This document shows, piece by piece, positions 33,901 to 42,100 of a DNA stretch of 64,000 nucleotides. The number at the start of each line of letters is the position of its first letter. The stretch's first letter is position 1. This DNA is from DTHT01 sp037444625 (lineage in GTDB: Bacteria > Acidobacteriota > Terriglobia > Bryobacterales > Bryobacteraceae). A program made the position numbers and the translations under genes. The DNA is taken from NCBI GenBank assembly GCA_037444625.1, contig JBBIMA010000010.1, positions 20,564 to 84,563 of the forward strand. The letters run 5' to 3'. The notes beneath the pieces are model-generated. The model made no database searches. It was not told the origin of the DNA and saw only the letters and a program-made list of their open reading frames with translations.

Positions 33901-34389
33901 CCCGGGACCAAGGCCGGGGCTTTCGGCCGCAGCATCAAGGATTTCAAGAAGCTCAACCAGGTCATCCAGAACTTCAATCAGAATTACGCCGGCAAGCTGA
34001 CGCCCCACGGCGAGGCGCTGGTGCGCGCGGGCATCTTCACCGAAGCCCAGCTCAAGCGCTTGGGCGCCGTGATCCCCACCATCCCGCTGGTGCCGGAGAG
34101 CAATCCCTGGCCGTGGCACAACGTGTTCACCACGGACGTGCGTCTGGACCGGCCCATCAAGCTGGCCCGCTTGCGGGAAGGCATGGAGATCATCCCCTTC
34201 GCCGATTTCTACAACCTGTTCAACCATGCGCCCTCGAACATTTACGGCGGCCTGACCGGCCGCTTCGGCGCACTGAATTACGACTACGCGAGCGCTCCGG
34301 AAGGGCAAAGAGCAAGCGATCTGGACTACTCGCGCGGGCGCGTCAACCGGACCCGGCAGGTGCTATTCGGCCTCCGGTTCAACTTCTAG
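30934..34389 (+). CDS. TonB-dependent receptor 1 (carboxypeptidase-regulatory-like N-terminus)
   Basis: A 1151-residue outer-membrane receptor of the large Oar-like type common in Acidobacteria. It has a signal peptide (LTVLALLAAVVLLVPARAQ), then a carboxypeptidase-regulatory-like domain (EGEITDPTGAVIPNAKVTV, residues ~35-115). A plug domain with VQIDGIDVTDETVG follows, and a barrel ends in an aromatic tail (QVLFGLRFNF). Substrate unknown. It precedes the glycerol-3-phosphate module but is convergent to it, so a shared function is not shown. Its last 27 bases overlap the 3' end of the regulator gene. Confidence 0.93.
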   Translation: MKGARVFSNPLLRLTVLALLAAVVLLVPARAQTPTGAIEGEITDPTGAVIPNAKVTVTEVATGRAVSMNTSAEGRFVVRNLLPGLYSVTAEAAGFAAKTLEKISVSSGAVVNASMKLELGKTGEVVSVVAEAVMVDTARQTVDSVITGTEVRNLPYFSRNFLDMAALAPGTWIRDGGSIDPTKEFAYRVVGVVGRSGTATRVQIDGIDVTDETVGTTVANFSPEAINEFQLTRSSLDPSTSFTSSGAINIIGRTGGNQIHGNWFWDYYNQDMGARPHYLTKQDLEEFGGSNPPFKRNRTGGTVGGPFKKDKLFWLVNWERHYQTELRTSRVPEFPQLNVSQSWPAGLRFTDHRLDWNITSNTRFFGKFHHDWNLATGGSAVSPFQTINWTNLLTFGLDHTGPQLTHAYRFGYVNFNNRIESQELKYQFLRTPQGIAYYLGVGPYAAGPNSLAPQATYQDNYQNSYEGSWFQGKHTLRWGLDVRRIILGGFANFAGPLSIYGTYDAATIAALKARGVNLQDPLEYPLEAFTTGNQNGFFNLAAAHGLPHGGHFVTRTAWFLQDAWKLHRNFTLNLGLRWQYDSGYFASKDVPREADLERWGRGFSTYSEFPKDAFSPSIGFAWNVKGDGKTVIRAGFYKGYEMNILNNTMFDEFSMLPPGLGPEYYDITHVAGPDGKPINADGRHPDGNYEDLIGTPIKNVVGLLGQIHEALNAAYTNYKFDPKSGTSFFKQSQGLTYGGVIPGNQFKIPYAVQFNVGIQREIVPGTVLSADYVHNHAIGLPNFLVDYERRRDAETLNVTAARARVNSVLGGRTVDEWIAANPTRNISAFGLISDTTYMGLYPDYIRARFFTGGFTRYRGLQVSLRGGGRSFGRIRDVGYNLSYALARGESASAISRVEFLATPYDNRRWNWKEAFGPNNLDRTHTLRWAVVMTVPGGFRLNSFWQFNTAEAQSLTVPNLGGAISGANGFFGTDLNGDGSRGTTPAADLLPGTKAGAFGRSIKDFKKLNQVIQNFNQNYAGKLTPHGEALVRAGIFTEAQLKRLGAVIPTIPLVPESNPWPWHNVFTTDVRLDRPIKLARLREGMEIIPFADFYNLFNHAPSNIYGGLTGRFGALNYDYASAPEGQRASDLDYSRGRVNRTRQVLFGLRFNF

Positions 34390-35136
34390 AGGAGGGCCGC
34401 TGAAGCGGCCCTCCAGCACGCCGAGGCGGACGCGGAAGGTGGTGCGATCGCCCCGGTAGAAGTCCTCGGCGTATTCGACCGGCAGGCCGCCGGCTGCATA
34501 GCCGACGCGGCGGATCAACAGGGCGGCCGCCCCAGGGGCCACGCCCAACAGGGCGGCCTGGCGGGCGCCCAGCGCGACGGCTTCGATCGTCTGCACGGCG
34601 TCGGTGGGCTTGTAGCCCATGCGGCCCATAATCTCGTAGACCGAATGCCGGCGCAGGTCTTGTTCGAGGAAGTGCGGGAAGCGCTCCTCGGGCAGCCAGG
34701 TCGAGGCGATCACCAGCGGCTCGCCCGATCCGGTGCGCAGGCGGCGGAGGAAGACCACGCGGGCCCCGACCGGCAGGCGCAGATGGCGCAGCACGGGCGA
34801 ATCGGGATCGCTGATGCGCAGCACGCCGGACTCCAGCAGCTTCGAGCCGGGCTTGATGCCCCGGTGGGCCATGAACTCCGTGAAGCTGAACAGCCGGTCC
34901 AGATCCTGATCCACGCGCGGCTCGGCCACGAAGCTGCCCACCGCCGGCCGCCGGTAAATCAGACCATCCTGCTCCAGCCGGGCCAGCGCCCGCCGGACGG
35001 TCTCGCGAGCCGCACGGTAGCGGCGCACCAATTCGGGTTCCGAGGGCAACCGGCTGTGCGGCGGCAGGCGGCGGGAGAGGATTTCGCGGCGCAGCGAATC
35101 AGCGATGCTCTGATACAGGAGAGCCTTCTTGGGCAT
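34363..35136 (-). CDS. GntR family regulator with UTRA ligand domain (HutC subfamily)
   Basis: A 257-residue repressor-type protein. An N-terminal winged helix-turn-helix (SRLPSEPELVRRYRAARETV, with RRALARLEQDGLIYR) is followed by the UTRA effector domain from about residue 85 (LRHLRLPVGARVVFLRRLR and the ending YAEDFYRGDRTTFRVRLG). UTRA members of this group bind GTCTAGAC-type palindromes. Two such sites flank the glpT-glpD divergent promoters, so this protein most likely controls them. The inducer is probably a glycerol-phosphate metabolite (inference). Its start overlaps the end of the transporter gene by 38 bases. Confidence 0.9.
   Translation of the reverse strand: MPKKALLYQSIADSLRREILSRRLPPHSRLPSEPELVRRYRAARETVRRALARLEQDGLIYRRPAVGSFVAEPRVDQDLDRLFSFTEFMAHRGIKPGSKLLESGVLRISDPDSPVLRHLRLPVGARVVFLRRLRTGSGEPLVIASTWLPEERFPHFLEQDLRRHSVYEIMGRMGYKPTDAVQTIEAVALGARQAALLGVAPGAAALLIRRVGYAAGGLPVEYAEDFYRGDRTTFRVRLGVLEGRFSGPPLEVEPEAE
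34391..34414. terminator. Perfect 10-bp hairpin after TonB receptor 1, inside the regulator gene's 3' end
   Basis: GGAGGGCCGC and GCGGCCCTCC form a perfect stem around a TGAA loop, just after the receptor stop (34387-34389). There is no U-run on either strand. It lies within the last codons of the convergent GntR gene, so it may serve as a bidirectional RNA end and as part of that coding sequence. Confidence 0.55.
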
Positions 35137-36466
35137 GGGCCGGAGTCTCGGCGCTCAGCGGCCGGAGCTTCCATGTTAGCGAAAGCAGCGCGACGGCAAG
35201 CAGGGTGCAGCCCAGGATGGCCCGGAGCGCCGGATCCCAGCCCCAGCGGTCCACGATCCATCCCAGGCCCTTGCCCTGGGCGGTCCGCCCCAGATAGCCG
35301 AACAGGCCGATGAATCCCGCCCCCGCGCCCACCGCCTTCTTGGAGGTGAAATCCAGTCCCGCCACGCCTAGCAGCATCACCGGCGGGTAAACGAAGAAAC
35401 CGATGACACCGAACAGCGTCAGGTCCAGCCAGAGCATCCCGGGCGGGGTGATCAGGATGCCGGCGAAAGCCGCCAGCACCGGGATCATGCATAGCAGGCT
35501 GACCATGCCGCGCCGCCCGCTCAGCCGGTCCGACAGCCAGCCCATCAGCAGGGTGCTGAAGATGCCGGCAAACTCCAGGATCGCGGTGCTCTGGCCGCCC
35601 TGGGCCAGCGTGGCCCGCTTGACCTCCTTCAGATAGGTAGGGCCCCAGTCCAGCAGGCTGTAGCGCGCGATGTAGACGAAGAAATTGGCGGCGGCGAAGA
35701 GCCACAAGTAACGATTGCGCAGGATGTAACCCACCAGCAGCTCGCGGGTCCCCAGCTCGCGCTCGCCCTCGCGCTGGATGGGATCGGGCCGGTCGTTCTT
35801 GTACTCCTCGATGGGCGGCAGCCCCTCCGACTGGGGCGTGTCGCGCAGGCGCAGCGCCAGGTAGAGCGCGCAGAGCACGGCCAGCAGCCCGGGCAGGAAG
35901 AAGGCGTTGCGCCAGCCGGCCGCCTGGGTGGCGTAGGCGGCGATCAGGCCGGCCAGTCCTCCGCCCACGTTGTGCGCGATGTTCCAGACGGCGAAGACCG
36001 TGCCCCGCTCGCGCAGGCTGAACCAGTGAGCCAGCGAGCGCCCGCAGGGCGGCCAGCCCATGCCTTGCGCCAGCCCGTTCAGGGTCCACAGGGCCAGGTG
36101 GACCGGATAGCTGCCGGCGGCGCCGAACAGGAAGTTGCACAGCGCCGTCAGCAACAGGCCGGCGGGCATGAAGTAGCGCGGGTTGCTGCGATCCGACCAG
36201 GCGCCCATCAAGAACTTGCCCAGGCCGTAGGCCAGGGCGGTGGCGGCCAGCAGGTCGCCGATCTGGCTTTTCGAGTACAGGAGGGCCTGGCCCATTTCCT
36301 TGGCCACCACGGGCAGGTTGTTGCGCACGATGTAGAAGGTGGCGTAGCCGATGAAGGTGGCCTCCAGGATCTGCCAGCGCAGGCGGGGATAGAGGCGGCG
36401 GACCTCGGCCTCGGGGAGGCGAGGCCGGTGGGGGGCGGGAGCCAGCCAGGCGAGCCGGGGGGACAT
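35099..36466 (-). CDS. glpT: GlpT/OPA-family organophosphate transporter (MFS)
   Basis: A 455-residue major facilitator of the organophosphate:phosphate antiporter family, closest in pattern to GlpT/UhpC. Twelve hydrophobic helices are visible. The sequence FIGYATFYIVRNNLPVVAKEM matches the first-helix family signature. GMGWPPCGRSLAHWFSLRERG and WNIAHNVGGGLAGLI match the conserved arginine-containing motifs. It would import glycerol-3-phosphate (or related esters) in exchange for phosphate. It forms an operon with the GntR regulator and is divergent from glpD. The ATG has no ribosome-binding site. Confidence 0.88.
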   Translation of the reverse strand: MSPRLAWLAPAPHRPRLPEAEVRRLYPRLRWQILEATFIGYATFYIVRNNLPVVAKEMGQALLYSKSQIGDLLAATALAYGLGKFLMGAWSDRSNPRYFMPAGLLLTALCNFLFGAAGSYPVHLALWTLNGLAQGMGWPPCGRSLAHWFSLRERGTVFAVWNIAHNVGGGLAGLIAAYATQAAGWRNAFFLPGLLAVLCALYLALRLRDTPQSEGLPPIEEYKNDRPDPIQREGERELGTRELLVGYILRNRYLWLFAAANFFVYIARYSLLDWGPTYLKEVKRATLAQGGQSTAILEFAGIFSTLLMGWLSDRLSGRRGMVSLLCMIPVLAAFAGILITPPGMLWLDLTLFGVIGFFVYPPVMLLGVAGLDFTSKKAVGAGAGFIGLFGYLGRTAQGKGLGWIVDRWGWDPALRAILGCTLLAVALLSLTWKLRPLSAETPAHAQEGSPVSEHR

Positions 36467-36474
36467 CGGGAACC

Positions 36475-36504
36475 AGGATAGCCCTGTCTAGACATGGGCG
36501 TCAA
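36475..36504 (-). promoter_or_regulatory. glpT promoter with operator in the -35/-10 spacer
   Basis: On the minus strand TTGACG (36499-36504) and TATCCT (36475-36480) are 18 bases apart. The palindrome TGTCTAGACA lies between them. The -10 box ends 8 bases before the ATG at 36466, so the mRNA should be leaderless. A repressor on this site would block polymerase directly. Confidence 0.65.
36485..36494. promoter_or_regulatory. GntR/UTRA operator site 1 (TGTCTAGACA)
   Basis: A perfect 10-base palindrome with the GTCTAGAC core known from HutC-type operators such as those of DasR, NagR and PhnF. It sits in the glpT promoter spacer. The wider sequence is CCCTGTCTAGACATGGG. Confidence 0.7.
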
Positions 36505-36532
36505 CCGCCCGCGGGCCCCCGCTGCCGTTAGG

Positions 36533-36561
36533 TTGACAGCCGGAGGATCAGGGCGCATAAT
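36533..36561 (+). promoter_or_regulatory. glpD promoter
   Basis: TTGACA (36533-36538, perfect consensus) and CATAAT (36556-36561, one mismatch) are exactly 17 bases apart. Transcription should start near 36568, about nine bases before the ATG. Confidence 0.7.
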
Positions 36562-36567
36562 GTCTCT

Positions 36568-36577
36568 TGTCTAGACA
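36568..36577. promoter_or_regulatory. GntR/UTRA operator site 2 (TGTCTAGACA), overlapping the glpD start
   Basis: An identical copy of site 1, 83 bases away centre to centre (about eight helical turns). It covers the predicted transcription start, and its last base is the A of the glpD ATG. Repression would be by steric block at +1; looping with site 1 is possible. Confidence 0.7.
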
Positions 36578-38097
36578 TGGGACGCCTCGCCGCCCTCGCC
36601 TCCTCCTTCGACCTGGCCATCATCGGCGGCGGCGTCATCGGCGCCGGCATCGCGCGCGACGCCGCCCGCCGCGGCCTGCGCGTCGCCCTGCTGGAGAAGT
36701 CCGATTTCGCCTCGGGCACTACGGCCGGTTCGACCCGCCTGATCCACGGCGGCCTGCGCTACCTGGAAATGTTCGATTTCCGCCTGGTGCGCATGGATCT
36801 GCGCGAGCGCGAGACGCTGCTGCGCATCGCCCCGCACTTGATCCGGCCGCTGCCTTTCCTGCTGCCGTTTTACGAGCGCAGCGCCCTTTATCGCGCCCGG
36901 CTGCGCGCCGGCATGGCGCTCTACGATCTGCTCAGCTTCGACAAGACCCTGCCCAGGCATCGTTTCCTGGAGGCGGCCGAGGTGCGCCGGGCCGAACCCG
37001 AGCTGCGGGCCGAGGGGCTGCAAGGCGCCGCCGCTTACTTCGACGCTCAGGTGGACTCCCCTGAGCGCCTGACGCTGGAGAACATCGTGGACGCCCGCCG
37101 CCACGGGGCTGTGGCTTTGAACTACGTCGAGGCGACTGGGGCTTTAGAGGAGGGCGGCGCGATTTGCGGCCTGCGCGCGCGCGACGTCCTGGAGGGCGAG
37201 GAGGCGGAGGTTCGCGCCCGGCTGGTGATCAACGCTTCCGGACCGTGGTTCGATCGGGTGGCGGCGCGCCTGGGGCCTCATCCCCGACGCATGATCCGCA
37301 CCACCAAGGGTGTGCACCTGGCTTGCGATCCGGTCAGCCGCAGCGCGGTGGCCTTGACCTCCCCGCTCGACGGGCGCCTGTTCTTCGTCATCCCCTGGTT
37401 AGGCTACGCTTGGGTGGGGACCACCGACACGGACTTCGACGAGGACCCCGGCACGGCCTCGGCCGGGGCGGAGGACGTGCGCTATCTGCTCGAATCGGCC
37501 GCCCATTACTTTCCGGCCTTGCGCCGCGGGCGGATTCACTGGACCAACGCCGGCGTGCGCGCTTTGGTCATGCGGCCCGGCTCGGAGTCCTCGGTATCCC
37601 GCCTGCACCGCGTCCGGGAAGCGCGCCGGGGCTTGATCTCCGTCTTGGGCGGCAAGATCACCGGTTATCGCGCCATCGCCGAGGAGGTTACCGACCTGGC
37701 TTGTCGCCGGCTGCGCCACCGCCGCCGATGCGATACGGCCGAAGCGCCGCTGCCCGGCGGCGGCGCCTGCGGGCAGGGACATCTGGAGTCGCTGTACGGC
37801 AGCCGGGCGGCCGAGGTGCGCGCCCTGGCGGCCGAAGATGCGCGGCTGGGCGAGCGGCTGGGGCCGGCCTATCCGGATATCGCGGCCCAGGTGGTCTTCG
37901 CGGTGCGGCAGGAGCAATGCCTTCGCGTGGCGGATTTCATGCTGCGCCGCAGTTTGTTGGGCTTCAGCCGGGACCGCGGGCTGGGCGCGCTGGAGGCGGT
38001 GGCGGCCTGGATGGCCCGCGAGCTGGGCTGGCCGGAGTCCCGGCGGCGGGCCGAGATCGAGGCCTACCGGCATCAGGTCGAGGAGGTGATGGTATGA
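36577..38097 (+). CDS. glpD: Aerobic glycerol-3-phosphate dehydrogenase
   Basis: A 506-residue FAD enzyme that oxidises sn-glycerol-3-phosphate to dihydroxyacetone phosphate and passes electrons to the quinone pool. The FAD-binding GGGVIGAGIARDAARRG is near residue 17. It is followed by TTAGSTRLIHGGLRYLE, the IRTTKGVHL region, and the C-terminal domain ending in EIEAYRHQVEE. It lacks a ribosome-binding site; the ATG is adjacent to the operator. Its stop overlaps the glycerophosphodiesterase start by 4 bases (ATGA), giving a two-gene operon. Glycerol kinase is not in the window. Confidence 0.95.
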   Translation: MGRLAALASSFDLAIIGGGVIGAGIARDAARRGLRVALLEKSDFASGTTAGSTRLIHGGLRYLEMFDFRLVRMDLRERETLLRIAPHLIRPLPFLLPFYERSALYRARLRAGMALYDLLSFDKTLPRHRFLEAAEVRRAEPELRAEGLQGAAAYFDAQVDSPERLTLENIVDARRHGAVALNYVEATGALEEGGAICGLRARDVLEGEEAEVRARLVINASGPWFDRVAARLGPHPRRMIRTTKGVHLACDPVSRSAVALTSPLDGRLFFVIPWLGYAWVGTTDTDFDEDPGTASAGAEDVRYLLESAAHYFPALRRGRIHWTNAGVRALVMRPGSESSVSRLHRVREARRGLISVLGGKITGYRAIAEEVTDLACRRLRHRRRCDTAEAPLPGGGACGQGHLESLYGSRAAEVRALAAEDARLGERLGPAYPDIAAQVVFAVRQEQCLRVADFMLRRSLLGFSRDRGLGALEAVAAWMARELGWPESRRRAEIEAYRHQVEEVMV

Positions 38098-39029
38098 GCT
38101 TGGCTTCCCTGCCATTCAGCCGGCGGGGTCTGTTGGGGTTGGCGGCCGGCGCCTCCCTGGGCGCAAGTCCGGGCGCCGGCAAGACCCTGATCGCCCATCG
38201 GGGAGCTTCGGCCTACGCGCCGGAGAACACGTTGCCTGCCTACCGGCTGGCCATTCAACAGGGAGCCGATTACGTCGAGCAGGATTTGCAGATCACGCGG
38301 GACGGCGTGCTGGTTTGCCTGCACGATGCGACGCTGGAGCGCACTACGGACGTGGCTCGCGTCTTTGCCGACCGGGGGCGCCAAGCGACGGCGGGCGGCG
38401 CCGGGGTGCGCCGCTGGCCGGTGGCCGATTTCTCGCTCGAGCAGATCCGCCGGCTGGACGCCGGCGCGTGGTTCGGAGAGCGGTTTCGCGGCACGCGCAT
38501 TCCCACCTGGCAGGAGGCGATCGAGGAGATCCGCGGCAAGGCCGGCCTGTATCCGGAACTGAAGGGACCCGAGGCGTACGCGGCCCGGGGCTTGGAGATG
38601 GAGAAGCTGGTCTGGGAGACGCTGCGCAAGAACGGCCTGGCCGAACCGGGCGCCGATCCACGCACGCCGGTCGTCATCCAGTCCTTCAGCGCCGAGGCCC
38701 TGAAGCGACTGGGCGAGCTGGGCTGCCGGTTGCCCAAGGTGTTCCTGATTCGGCGGGGCGAGCACGAGCGCCGGCTGAGCGCGGACGGGCTGCGCGAGAT
38801 CCGGCGCTTCGCCGACGGAATCGGCCCCGACAAGGCCCTGGTGTGGGCCGATCCGGGGGTGGTGGCGCGGGCGCACGCTCTCGGTCTGAGCGTGACGGTT
38901 TACACCTTCCGCTCGGCCGACACCGGAACTTTCCCGGACGTGCGCAGCGAAATGGCGCATTATCTTTGGAAATTGGGCGTGGACGCGGTTTTTACGGACA
39001 ATCCGGACCAATTTCCCCGCCGCCCGTGA
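38094..39029 (+). CDS. glpQ: Tat-exported glycerophosphodiester phosphodiesterase
   Basis: A 311-residue GDPD-fold enzyme that splits glycerophosphodiesters into glycerol-3-phosphate and an alcohol. The N-terminus SRRGLLGLAAGASLGA is twin-arginine-like, so it acts in the periplasm. The catalytic AHRGASAYAPENTL, VEQDLQITRDGVLVCLHD and the ending VDAVFTDNPD are the family motifs. Placed after glpD and opposite the GlpT transporter, it completes a pathway: outside cleavage, import, oxidation. The reading frame is open upstream inside glpD, but only the ATGA overlap start gives the signal peptide. Confidence 0.92.
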   Translation: MSLASLPFSRRGLLGLAAGASLGASPGAGKTLIAHRGASAYAPENTLPAYRLAIQQGADYVEQDLQITRDGVLVCLHDATLERTTDVARVFADRGRQATAGGAGVRRWPVADFSLEQIRRLDAGAWFGERFRGTRIPTWQEAIEEIRGKAGLYPELKGPEAYAARGLEMEKLVWETLRKNGLAEPGADPRTPVVIQSFSAEALKRLGELGCRLPKVFLIRRGEHERRLSADGLREIRRFADGIGPDKALVWADPGVVARAHALGLSVTVYTFRSADTGTFPDVRSEMAHYLWKLGVDAVFTDNPDQFPRRP

Positions 39030-39066
39030 ACCTGGGGAGGCCGAGGCCGGCAAGAGAAATGGGGGG

Positions 39067-39096
39067 TTGACTCGGGCGCCCGCGAGGGCGCAAAAT
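39067..39096 (+). promoter_or_regulatory. Promoter of TonB receptor 2
   Basis: TTGACT (39067-39072) and CAAAAT (39091-39096) are 18 bases apart. A ribosome-binding site AGGGAGG (39128-39134) precedes the ATG at 39141. Confidence 0.55.
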
Positions 39097-39140
39097 CGGA
39101 CTGTAGAGGTTAGCAGTCACCGCAAAAAGGGAGGCTACAT

Positions 39141-42100
39141 ATGCGCAACTACGACGTGGGAGCGCCGCGGGTGAGGAGTCTCCTCATACCGGCGTTGCTG
39201 CTTGCGATCCTGCCGGCCGCGCGGCTGGCGGGGCAAGAGGTCAGCGCCGGCATCACCGGGCGCATCACGGATCCGACCGGCGCCGCCATCGTGGGGGCTA
39301 CGGTCACGGCACGCGACATCCAGCGCGGCACGCTATGGCCCACGCAGACCAACGAGGAGGGGGTTTACGCGTTTCCGCGCATTCCCGTAGGCACTTACGA
39401 GCTCAAGGTGGAGGCCAAGGGCTTCAAGACCTTGACCCGACCGGGCATCACGCTGGAGCTGAACCAGCGGGCCCGCCTGGACCTGCGCCTGGAGCTGGGG
39501 GCGGTCACCGAGACCATCGAGGTGACCGGCGTGGCGCCGCTGCTGAACACCGACACGACCATCGTCGGTTCGGTGCTTACCTCGAATTCGATCGTCAACA
39601 CCCCGCTGATCAGCCGGAACTTCATTTCCTTGACCCTGCTGGCCCCCGGGGTGACGACCACCAATCCTTCGGCCTTCAACAACGGCGTGCGGACCAGCGG
39701 CGGCGGCCGTCCCTACGTGAATGGCAACCGTAAAGAGGCCAACAACTTCCTGCTGGACGGCGTGGATAACAACCACACTTCCGACAACCTGACCGCTTAT
39801 CAGCCCAACCTGGACGCCATCCAGGAAGTCAAGATGATCACCAACAACGCCTCGGCGGAGTTCGGTAACTTCCAGGGAGGCGTCATCAACGTCAGCCTGA
39901 AGTCGGGCACCAATCAGGCGCACGGCACGGTGTTCGAGTTCTTCCGCAACGACAAGCTGAACGCCAACAACTGGGGCCGCAACTGGTCGCTGGCGCCCGA
40001 TCCGAAGACCGGCAAGGCGCCGCGTTCGCCCATCCGCTGGAACGAATTCGGGGGCACCATCGGCGGACCTCTCAAGCGCGACAAGATTTTCTACTTCGGC
40101 GACTATCAGGGCATCCGCCGCTATACGCCGCCCTCGATCGGCTCGGTCAGCGTGATTCCCACCGCTTTCCGGCAGGGTGATTTCTCCCGGCTGCTCACCG
40201 AGCGCAACACCCAGCTTTACGATCCCCTGACCACGAACGCGCAGGGCGTGCGTCTGCCTTTCCCCAACAACCAGATTCCCCTGGCGCGCCGCAACGTGGT
40301 GGCGACCAACCTGTTCGGCTCGCCCGACCTGTACCCGGACCCGCTGAACAACGAGCTGCGTTTCAACCAGTTGAACGCTTCGCGCAGCCAGCTCATCACC
40401 GATCAGTTCGACGTGAAGATTGACGCCAAGCTGTCCGAGAAGGACGATTTCTCCTCGCGCTACTCCTGGAGCCGGCAGGAGATGCCGGGCAAGAACAGCT
40501 TCCCGCTGTTCTTCAACAGCTTCAATCACGCGCCCTTCCAGAACGCGGTGGTCAACTGGACGCGCTCCATCAGCCCGACGGCCGTCAACGAGCTGCGCAT
40601 CGGCTTCAACCGCATCCTGCTGTGGAACGGCGGGGAGGACAAGGGCCTGGGCAACGTGGCCGAAAAGCTGGGCATCAAGCAGGGCAACGAGCGCGGGCCG
40701 GGCTTGATGAGCGTGGAGTTCAGCGGCGGCCTGGCCAGCAACATCGGCAGCGCCAACATCGGCACCCAGCAGAAATTCCCCAACAACACCTTCCATTACG
40801 CCGACAACCTGACGCTGATCCGCGGGCGGCACATGATGAAGACCGGCGGGCAGCTTTTGCGCCAGCAGATGAACCCCTTCTATGCCGGCAACTTCGGCCG
40901 CACCGGATTCATCCGCTTCAACGGCCAGTACACCGCCGGACCGAACGCCAACTCGCCGGCCTCCCGCGGCTTTCCCGAGGCGGACTTTTTCCTGGGCTAT
41001 CCCAGCCGCGCCGGGCGCGGAGTGAATACCGGAAGCTGGGGCCATCGCAAGATCATCCTGGGCTTCTACTTCCAGGACGACTGGCGGGCGACCGACGAGC
41101 TGACCCTGAACCTCGGCCTGCGCTGGGAGTATCACAGCCCGCTGGTCGAGGTGAAGGACCGGCAGTCGAACTTCGAGCCCTTCAGCGGGCGGCTGATGCT
41201 GGCCGGCAAGGACGGCAACAGTCGGGCGCTCTATGAGCCGTTCAAGAAGGACTTCCAGCCGCGCGTCGGCTTCGCCTGGACTCCCAAGGCTCTGGGCGGG
41301 AACACGGTGTTCCGGGGCGCCTACACCATTTCTTCCTTCATGGAAGGCACCGGCACCAACCTCCGCCTGCCTATGAACCCGCCGTTCAACTTCGAGTTCG
41401 AGGCGATTTACGAGGGCCAGACCGCCATCGGCTCGACGACCGATCAGGGGCTGACGGTATTGAGGGCGCAGGACCCCTGGGCCAACGCCACCATTCGTTT
41501 GTGGGATCCCTTCGTGCGCCCGGCCAACGTGCAGCAATGGAGCTTCATCATCGAGCGGCAGTTGCCCGCGCAGACGGTGGTCACCGCCGGCTACGTGGGC
41601 CAGCACGGCACGCATCTGGTAGTGCCCATGCCGTACTTCCAGCGGCGCTTGATCGCGCCGGGGCAGACGGTGCCCAGCCCCTATCTGTCGGGGAACCCGC
41701 AACTGGCCAATATCGCCCAGATTTCGGGCACCGAATCCTGCGGCAACCAGCGCTATGATTCGCTTCAGGTGACGGCGCGCAAGCGCCTTTCGGCCGGGTT
41801 GGAGTATCAGTTGTCCTACACCTGGTCGAAGGGCATGAGCGACGCCATCGGCTACTACGGGGAGGGCGGCCAGTCGGCTTCGCAATCCGCTTACTGGCAG
41901 TACCTGTACGACCGCAAGGCCGAGTGGGGTCCGACTTACTTCGACGCCGCGCACATTTTCACCTACGTCTACACCTACGAATTGCCGGTGGGGCGCAACA
42001 AGCGGTTCGGCGCGAATTGGAATCGCTGGGCCAACGGCCTGCTGGGCGGCTGGCAAATGGGCGGCATCCTGATGCTGCGCAGCGGCTTCCCCCTGACCAT

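Noticed and set aside
30934..39029. TonB receptor 1 as the outer-membrane importer of the glycerol-phosphate module
   Set aside because: It is convergent to the module, has its own promoter and lacks the TGTCTAGACA operator, so nothing ties it to the regulon.
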